From NCBI GenBank assembly GCA_030691295.1, contig JAUYEQ010000177.1, positions 1 to 5,359 on the forward strand: a DNA stretch of 5,359 bases, in the 5' to 3' direction. Numbering within the stretch: the first letter of the stretch is position 1; every line of letters starts with the position of its first letter. Made by a program: the position numbers and the translations under genes. The stretch is from Bacteroidota bacterium (lineage in GTDB: Bacteria > Bacteroidota > Bacteroidia > Bacteroidales > Prolixibacteraceae). The notes beneath the pieces are model-generated. The model had not been told where the DNA came from. It ran no database searches and saw only the letters and a list, made by a program, of their open reading frames with translations. Positions 1 through 5,359 of this stretch are shown here, one piece after another.

Positions 1-150
1 AACCGGCTGGTAATCTGTCATCAGCGAGTGTTTTTGAACAACAGCTTCGGCCTGAATCCGTTCCATCACTTTAAGTGAGAAACCTTGCGAAGGCGAATCG
101 ATGCTGATTTCCTTCATCAGTTGTTCGAATTGTTTATCTAACTTGTTCAT
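1..150 (-). CDS. Partial hypothetical protein, probable anti-sigma factor or sigma partner (N-terminal 50 residues)
   Basis: The frame opens with ATG at 150-148 and stays open to the left edge, so only the first 50 residues are visible (MNKLDKQFEQLMKEIS at the start). The segment is charged, with a stretch reading DSPSQGFSLKVMERIQ at about residues 18-33. From family knowledge, a short N-terminal motif of the type 'aPSxxFTxxVMxrI' is common in Bacteroidota proteins encoded directly after ECF sigma genes; these usually carry one or more membrane helices further on. No helix is reached here. It lies 67 bp behind the sigma gene on the same strand with no terminator between, so co-transcription is likely. 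An anti-sigma role is inferred from position and this motif only; it could be another membrane protein of the same operon. No Shine-Dalgarno sequence is visible, as usual for the phylum. Confidence 0.7.
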   Translation of the reverse strand, partial: MNKLDKQFEQLMKEISIDSPSQGFSLKVMERIQAEAVVQKHSLMTDYQPV

Positions 151-155
151 ATTTT

Positions 156-218
156 TAAAGTTTCAAGTTTCAAGTTCCAGGTTTCTTACTCCACGCCCCC
201 TTGCTCCATGCCCCATGC
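156..218 (-). repeat. Two blocks of degenerate heptanucleotide repeats between sigma gene and downstream gene
   Basis: Read on the minus strand, 218-190 is GCATGGG, GCATGGA, GCAAGGG, one extra G, then GCGTGGA. After a short GTAAGA-type spacer, 183-156 is AACCTGG, AACTTGA, AACTTGA, AACTTTA. Both blocks have a 7-base period but different unit sequences, and together they fill nearly the whole 67-bp gap. The last base of the sigma stop codon TAG is the first base of the first unit. I recall similar 7-mer arrays in intergenic regions of Bacteroidota genomes; their function is unknown to me. Confidence 0.75.
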
Positions 219-793
219 TATAAAAGCGAATATACTTCTTCTTTCAACATCTCATGCAAAAGCGAATACATTCGTTTTCGCGCCCGATGAATTTTTACTT
301 TTATATTACTAACAGTAAGTCCGGTAATTGCACTTATTTCATCCATCGACTGACTTTCGTAATAATAAAGCGTAACCAAAACCTGATCGTCTTCGGGCAA
401 TTTTGAAAGTGCAAGGTTGAGGTATTTTTCCTGATCTTCCTTCTTTGTCTCCCGATAATAATCATGCATTTTCTGCTCGTCCTGATCGGATATCTGCCTG
501 TCGTCGAGCGATTTAAATTCAATCCTTCGCTTCCGTAATTCAGAAATACACGCGTTGTAAGTTATACTGTACAGCCAGGTCGAAAACTTCGATTTACCTT
601 CATAAGTATCCAGCTTTTGATAGGCTTTTACGAAAGTGTCCTGGGCCATTTCTTCTGCATCTTCGGGCTTTTTCAGTAATTTCAATGCCAATGAATACAC
701 CATGTTTTGGTACCGTTCAACCAGAACAGAAAATGCCGCAACATTTCCCTTTCTAACTGCCTCAATATAAAATATGTCATCGGTTTTATCCAT
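218..793 (-). CDS. ECF-family RNA polymerase sigma-70 factor
   Basis: This is a 191-aa extracytoplasmic-function sigma factor, which directs core RNA polymerase to a small set of promoters. Region 2 spans about residues 15-90 (AFSVLVERYQ, then DAEEMAQDTFVKAYQ and STWLYSITYNACISELRKRR), covering core binding and -10 recognition. An acidic linker follows (about 95-125). Region 4 spans about 128-180 (LSKLPEDDQVLVTLYYYE, then a helix-turn-helix with MDEISAITGLTVSNIKVKIHRAR) and binds the -35 element. Regions 1.2 and 3 are absent, as expected for the ECF class. An in-frame ATG at 814 would add seven residues, but it lies upstream of the predicted -10 element (809-806), so a transcript from that promoter could not contain it; I therefore choose 793. 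It is divergent from the membrane protein at 944 and followed by a possible anti-sigma gene. A matching promoter in front of it suggests autoregulation. Confidence 0.95.
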   Translation of the reverse strand: MDKTDDIFYIEAVRKGNVAAFSVLVERYQNMVYSLALKLLKKPEDAEEMAQDTFVKAYQKLDTYEGKSKFSTWLYSITYNACISELRKRRIEFKSLDDRQISDQDEQKMHDYYRETKKEDQEKYLNLALSKLPEDDQVLVTLYYYESQSMDEISAITGLTVSNIKVKIHRARKRMYSLLHEMLKEEVYSLL

Positions 794-804
794 CTTTTTA
801 CAAT

Positions 805-830
805 AGACGAACATTTTACAGTCCGGTTAC
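805..830 (-). promoter_or_regulatory. Predicted ECF-type promoter of the sigma gene (GTAACC-N15-CGTC)
   Basis: On the minus strand GTAACC (830-825) is followed after exactly 15 bases by CGTCT (809-805). An AAC-containing -35 and a CGTC -10 are the usual signature of ECF-dependent promoters. Transcription would start about 5-8 bases after the -10, near 797-801, only a few bases before the ATG at 793. The identical motif and spacing occurs divergently at 874-898, which strengthens the call. No experimental support is available from the sequence. Confidence 0.7.
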
Positions 831-880
831 AAATTCGAAAATAAAATTACAAAAAAGATTCTCAATTTTATTTGTAACCG
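824..880. repeat. Perfect 11-bp inverted repeat containing both divergent -35 elements
   Basis: CGGTTACAAAT at 824-834 is the exact reverse complement of ATTTGTAACCG at 870-880, with 35 AT-rich bases between. The arms include the GTAACC elements of both predicted promoters plus five flanking bases (ATTT and G), suggesting that the sequence next to the core -35 is conserved too. The AT-rich centre could act as an UP element for both directions; that is inference. Confidence 0.8.
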
Positions 881-898
881 CGAAGAAACACTTGCGTC
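874..898 (+). promoter_or_regulatory. Predicted ECF-type promoter of the divergent membrane-protein gene (GTAACC-N15-CGTC)
   Basis: GTAACC (874-879) is followed after exactly 15 bases by CGTC (895-898), the same elements and spacing as the promoter facing the sigma gene. The expected start of transcription is about 903-907, giving a leader of roughly 40 bases before the ATG at 944. It implies that the membrane protein belongs to the regulon of the neighbouring sigma factor. Confidence 0.7.
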
Positions 899-943
899 AT
901 AGCAGCAAGAACGAAAACAATTAAACACTTAAAATTGAATATT

Positions 944-1279
944 ATGCAAGTAGAAATTTTAATCCCCTTAGGTTTTTTCGCGGTGGTTTTTGCATCACTG
1001 TATGTTTTTCTCACAACACGAAACAAGGAACGCTTGGCTTTAATTGAAAAAGGAGCCAGTCCCGAACTGTTCAAAACAAAATCAAATAACGGCAATGGTT
1101 TTGGCAATTTTAAACTTGGATTGTTCTTTATCGGTGTTGCACTTGGCATTGTTACAGGGTATTTCCTTGACGAAGCCGGGATGGATGGTACGGCCGCTTA
1201 TTTTTCAATGATCTTTCTCTTCGGTGGTATCGGACTCGTAGTTTCTTATCTGCTTCAGAAAAAATTAGAGAAAAATTAA
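944..1279 (+). CDS. Small three-helix membrane protein, DUF6249-like
   Basis: This is a 111-aa inner-membrane protein of unknown function. Three hydrophobic segments are visible at about residues 5-24 (ILIPLGFFAVVFASLYVF), 57-75 and 86-104. After the first helix comes RNKERLALIEKG (26-37), a motif I associate with the DUF6249 family, then a Gly/Asn-rich stretch (NNGNGFGNF). The acidic stretch DEAGMDG lies between helices 2 and 3, and the tail QKKLEKN is basic. The frame can be extended to a TTG at 935, but the ATG at 944 is the natural start and there is no Shine-Dalgarno sequence to favour either. It is divergent from the ECF sigma gene and has a matching ECF-type promoter. From this I infer that it is a target of that sigma factor, possibly an envelope-stress or signalling component. 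A strong terminator directly follows, so it is probably a single-gene transcript. Family assignment is from memory. Confidence 0.88.
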   Translation: MQVEILIPLGFFAVVFASLYVFLTTRNKERLALIEKGASPELFKTKSNNGNGFGNFKLGLFFIGVALGIVTGYFLDEAGMDGTAAYFSMIFLFGGIGLVVSYLLQKKLEKN

Positions 1280-1300
1280 TTTCTCAGCCATTTTCCTAAG

Positions 1301-3460
<2,160 letters not shown>

Positions 3461-3546
3461 AAGTAACAGATTATTAATTTATCGTGCATATTAGTATCAA
3501 TCTAAAACTTTTAGCAATTTCAAACAGCGTAAAACAAACGAATTGT

Positions 3547-3554
3547 TATTTTTG
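3547..3554 (+). promoter_or_regulatory. Candidate housekeeping -7 element (TATTTTTG) for the DUF6913-dapA operon
   Basis: TATTTTTG fits the Bacteroidota -7 consensus TANNTTTG and lies 9 bases before the ATG at 3564, followed by GCAG. A good TTTG/TTG at the usual -33 distance is missing, so the call rests on the -7 element and its position alone. If used, the leader would be very short. The 103-bp gap after ligA otherwise holds only AT-rich sequence and a small palindrome CTAAAA-C-TTTTAG at 3502-3514. Confidence 0.4.
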
Positions 3555-3563
3555 CAGAAAATT

Positions 3564-4085
3564 ATGGGTTTAAAATTAAAAATTGCCAACAAATTACTGA
3601 GTTCCCAGCTAGCCTCAATTTCCAGAGAGAAAAAGGTTTTCAATTTAGATACGGCCCAAACAGCCGGAATCTTATGGGAATTTGATCAGAAAGAATCATT
3701 CGACCTGATTGAAAAAGAACTCACAACTGCGGGCATAAAAACGGTTGGACTGTGTTATTTTCCCCGCAGAAAGGCAGTTATTCCTGACGGAATCAATGGA
3801 TTTACAAAAAAACAAACAACCTGGAGCGAAATTCCGAAAACAGATTTGGCCGAGGAATTTATAGAACAGAAATTTGATATTTTGATCGATTTAACGGGGC
3901 AAAGGAACTTGCCAATCTTATATTTGACAGCGTTGTCGGCAGCTTCTTTTAAAATTGGATATGCAGGAGGTTCTCAAAATAATTTTGATTTTAATATTGA
4001 ATTTCAGCAAAAACCTGAAACAAGCCAGTTGGCCGAACAAATTTTGTACTATTTAAAAAGAATTAACAAAACGACTTTAGAATGA
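3564..4085 (+). CDS. Conserved hypothetical protein, DUF6913-like, coupled to dapA
   Basis: The product is 173 aa with no signal peptide and no clear membrane segment, so probably cytoplasmic. Visible features are a basic N-terminus (MGLKLKIANKLL), a hydrophobic strand-like piece TAGILWEFD (about 32-40), TVGLCYFPRRK (about 61-71), and FDILIDLTGQRNLPILYLTALSAASFKIGYAGG (about 103-135, quoted here only by key parts: FDILIDLT, ALSAASFKIGYAGG). Alternating strands and helices suggest an alpha/beta fold. It resembles in outline a family I remember as DUF6913, found in Bacteroidota, but no function is known to me and no catalytic motif is obvious. The ATG at 3564 is preferred over the in-frame TTG at 3543, which would sit upstream of the candidate -7 element. 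Its stop codon overlaps the dapA start (ATGA at 4082-4085), which argues for translational coupling and a shared operon, though not for a shared pathway. Confidence 0.85.
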   Translation: MGLKLKIANKLLSSQLASISREKKVFNLDTAQTAGILWEFDQKESFDLIEKELTTAGIKTVGLCYFPRRKAVIPDGINGFTKKQTTWSEIPKTDLAEEFIEQKFDILIDLTGQRNLPILYLTALSAASFKIGYAGGSQNNFDFNIEFQQKPETSQLAEQILYYLKRINKTTLE

Positions 4086-4963
4086 CACATGCATTTACAG
4101 GAGCCGGAGTTGCATTGATCACTCCTTTTAATGAAGATAAAGGCATTGATTACAGCACATTGGAAAGATTAATTGAAAATCAGGTTTCAGGAGGAATTGA
4201 TTATTTGGTGGTTCTGGGAACCACTGCTGAAACCCCTGCCCTTTCTGAAATTGAAAAGAAAGAAATTGTACGTTTTGTGATCGAAAAGAATGCCGGACGT
4301 CTGAAAATTGTCGTCGGAATGGGCAGCAACAATACTATTAGTTTGGTTGAGTCCATCAAAAATGCTGATTTCACTGGCGTTGACGCAATTCTTTCGGTAA
4401 CTCCATATTACAACAAACCAACTCAGGAAGGCTTATTTCAGCATTTTAAAATGATGGTTGAAGCTTGTCCGATTCCAGTTATACTTTACAATGTTCCAGG
4501 CCGTACCGGTGTAAATATGGATGCTGACACGACCCTTCGTATCGCCAATCTATCTGAGAAAGTGATTGCGATTAAGGAAGCCTCGGGCGATCTGAGCCAG
4601 TTCGCAAAAATAATTGCCAATGCACCCGCCCATTTTAAAGTAATTTCAGGAGACGATAGTCTGACTTTGCCTTCAGTAACAATGGGCTCAATTGGAGTTA
4701 TCTCAGTTATTGCCAATGCTTTGCCTGAAAGATTAAGCCAACTGACCCATTCCTCACTTTCAGGAAATATTGCACTTGCAAGTCAGCTTCATTTGCAGAT
4801 GGCCGAAATGCTGAAACTGATTTTCAGGGAAGGAAATCCGGGCGGCGTGAAAGCCTTGATGGAAATGTTGGGGACGGTTAAAAATCAGCTTCGATTGCCA
4901 TTGGTTCCGGTTTCATCAGCAACTTACACACTGATAGAAAAGGAGTTAAACAAAATCAGCTAA
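4082..4963 (+). CDS. dapA: 4-hydroxy-tetrahydrodipicolinate synthase DapA
   Basis: DapA condenses pyruvate with aspartate semialdehyde in the first committed step of the diaminopimelate/lysine pathway, feeding peptidoglycan and protein synthesis in the cytoplasm. The 293-aa protein is a TIM barrel of normal length. The active site is visible: Thr47-Thr48 in GTTAETP (46-52), Tyr109 in VTPYYNKPTQEG, Tyr136 and Arg141 in YNVPGRTG (136-143), and the Schiff-base Lys165 in AIKEASGD (163-170), followed by ISGDDSLTLP (188-197). The pattern GTTAETP differs from the GTTGE of many proteobacterial enzymes; I believe Ala is normal for Bacteroidota. The N-acetylneuraminate lyase branch of the same fold is less likely, given the Thr-Thr pair and the Arg141 that binds the semialdehyde carboxylate. 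It overlaps the preceding gene by 4 bases and precedes the next by 43 bp, with no terminator seen. Confidence 0.97.
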   Translation: MTHAFTGAGVALITPFNEDKGIDYSTLERLIENQVSGGIDYLVVLGTTAETPALSEIEKKEIVRFVIEKNAGRLKIVVGMGSNNTISLVESIKNADFTGVDAILSVTPYYNKPTQEGLFQHFKMMVEACPIPVILYNVPGRTGVNMDADTTLRIANLSEKVIAIKEASGDLSQFAKIIANAPAHFKVISGDDSLTLPSVTMGSIGVISVIANALPERLSQLTHSSLSGNIALASQLHLQMAEMLKLIFREGNPGGVKALMEMLGTVKNQLRLPLVPVSSATYTLIEKELNKIS

Positions 4964-5006
4964 TATTTGGTTATTTCTGATTGACGATATTTTTTACTTT
5001 TCCCCC

Positions 5007-5359
5007 ATGTACTACATTTTAGGAATTATCTTTATCGCAGTTGTCGCTCTGGTAGTTATCAGGTTCAGGAAAAAAGGACAGACAAATATTCCCGGGGTTG
5101 AACCCGGGAAAGAACCGGAAACTGAGCCAAGACAAATCGCTTCTGATTGTTGCGGGGCGCACGAAATCTGCGAATTCGACGAATCGGAGTTTAATGAGGA
5201 AATAATTACCTATTTCGATGATGAAGAACTGGACGAATTGCGAAACGTTCGAGAAAGTGACCTGACCAGCGAGAATATTGACGATTTGCGCGAAGTATTA
5301 TATACCCTCCGAACCGAAGAAATCGGCAAATGGCTCATCAGCATTGGGCGCCGGCACAT
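5007..5359 (+). CDS. Partial membrane-anchored acidic protein with Cys motif (family often labelled 'phospholipase')
   Basis: The frame starts with ATG at 5007 and is still open at the right edge, giving 117 complete codons. Residues 2-18 (YYILGIIFIAVVALVVI) form one N-terminal membrane helix followed by RFRKK, so the rest should face the cytoplasm. A Pro/Glu linker (about 28-42) leads to CCGAHEIC (48-55), an acidic region, and conserved-looking text YFDDEELDELR (about 68-78) and DDLREVLYTLRTEEIGKWL (about 90-108). From memory, small Bacteroidota proteins with this architecture (CCGxHxxC, then DDEEL, then REVLYTL) are sometimes annotated as phospholipase. I see no lipase GxSxG, HKD or other catalytic motif, so that label is not supported. 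The Cys/His cluster could bind metal, which is inference. It is 43 bp downstream of dapA and may share its transcript; only about 20-30 residues are likely missing. Confidence 0.85.
   Translation, partial: MYYILGIIFIAVVALVVIRFRKKGQTNIPGVEPGKEPETEPRQIASDCCGAHEICEFDESEFNEEIITYFDDEELDELRNVRESDLTSENIDDLREVLYTLRTEEIGKWLISIGRRH
5089..5110. repeat. GC-rich 8-bp perfect hairpin inside the partial gene
   Basis: TTCCCGGG (5089-5096) and CCCGGGAA (5103-5110) form a perfect inverted repeat around the 6-base loop GTTGAA, in AT-richer surroundings. It encodes the linker N-I-P-G-V-E-P-G-K between membrane helix and Cys motif. No T tract follows, so it is not an intrinsic terminator. It may simply reflect repeated Pro-Gly codons (CCC GGG twice). 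Confidence 0.6.

Noticed and set aside
372..391. GTAACC followed by CGTC on the plus strand inside the sigma gene
   Set aside because: The spacer is 10 bases rather than 15, it lies within the coding sequence, and no plus-strand gene starts downstream; a chance match.
868..1149. 93-aa minus-strand open frame overlapping the DUF6249-like gene
   Set aside because: It lies mostly antisense to the real gene and crosses the ECF-type promoter; no independent support.
3502..3514. Palindrome CTAAAA-C-TTTTAG between ligA and the next gene as terminator or operator
   Set aside because: The one-base centre cannot form a hairpin loop, the arms are A/T-rich and only 6 bp, and no T tract follows; expected by chance in AT-rich spacer.
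3461..3563. Lysine riboswitch or other leader RNA upstream of the dapA operon
   Set aside because: The 103-bp gap is too short and has no stable helices; a lysine riboswitch is about 170 bases or more with several conserved stems.
4995..5002. TACTTTTC before the partial gene at 5007 as a -7 element
   Set aside because: It lacks the final G of TANNTTTG and no TTG lies at a suitable distance; read-through from dapA is as likely.

Overview
The window looks like ordinary chromosome of a Bacteroidota member, probably of the Bacteroidales/Marinilabiliales type. Supporting signs are the absence of Shine-Dalgarno sequences before the starts, a TANNTTTG-type -7 element, heptanucleotide intergenic repeats, and two small protein families (DUF6249-like and DUF6913-like) typical of that phylum. 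The finer placement is inference. No mobile element, CRISPR array, tRNA or rRNA was seen.

Left part (1-1361) is a small regulatory module. An ECF-type RNA polymerase sigma factor (218-793, minus) is followed by the start of a probable anti-sigma or partner protein (150 to beyond the left edge, minus). On the other side it is divergent from a three-helix membrane protein (944-1279, plus). The intergenic region holds two facing copies of the same ECF-like promoter, GTAACC-N15-CGTC, one directed at each gene. The -35 parts form a perfect 11-bp inverted repeat. The simplest reading is that the sigma factor drives its own operon and the divergent membrane protein. A strong intrinsic terminator (1301-1361) closes the plus-strand unit.

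Middle and right part (1454-5359) is housekeeping. It holds NAD-dependent DNA ligase ligA (668 aa, complete), then after a 103-bp gap a DUF6913-like protein of unknown function that overlaps dapA (4-hydroxy-tetrahydrodipicolinate synthase) by ATGA. A partial gene for a membrane-anchored, cysteine-containing acidic protein follows 43 bp after dapA and runs off the right edge.

The most informative new observation is the symmetrical divergent promoter pair. It also implies that the sigma gene starts at 793 rather than 814 and has a nearly leaderless mRNA. Everything else is conventional, and I see no convincing new defence, mobile or RNA-based system here.
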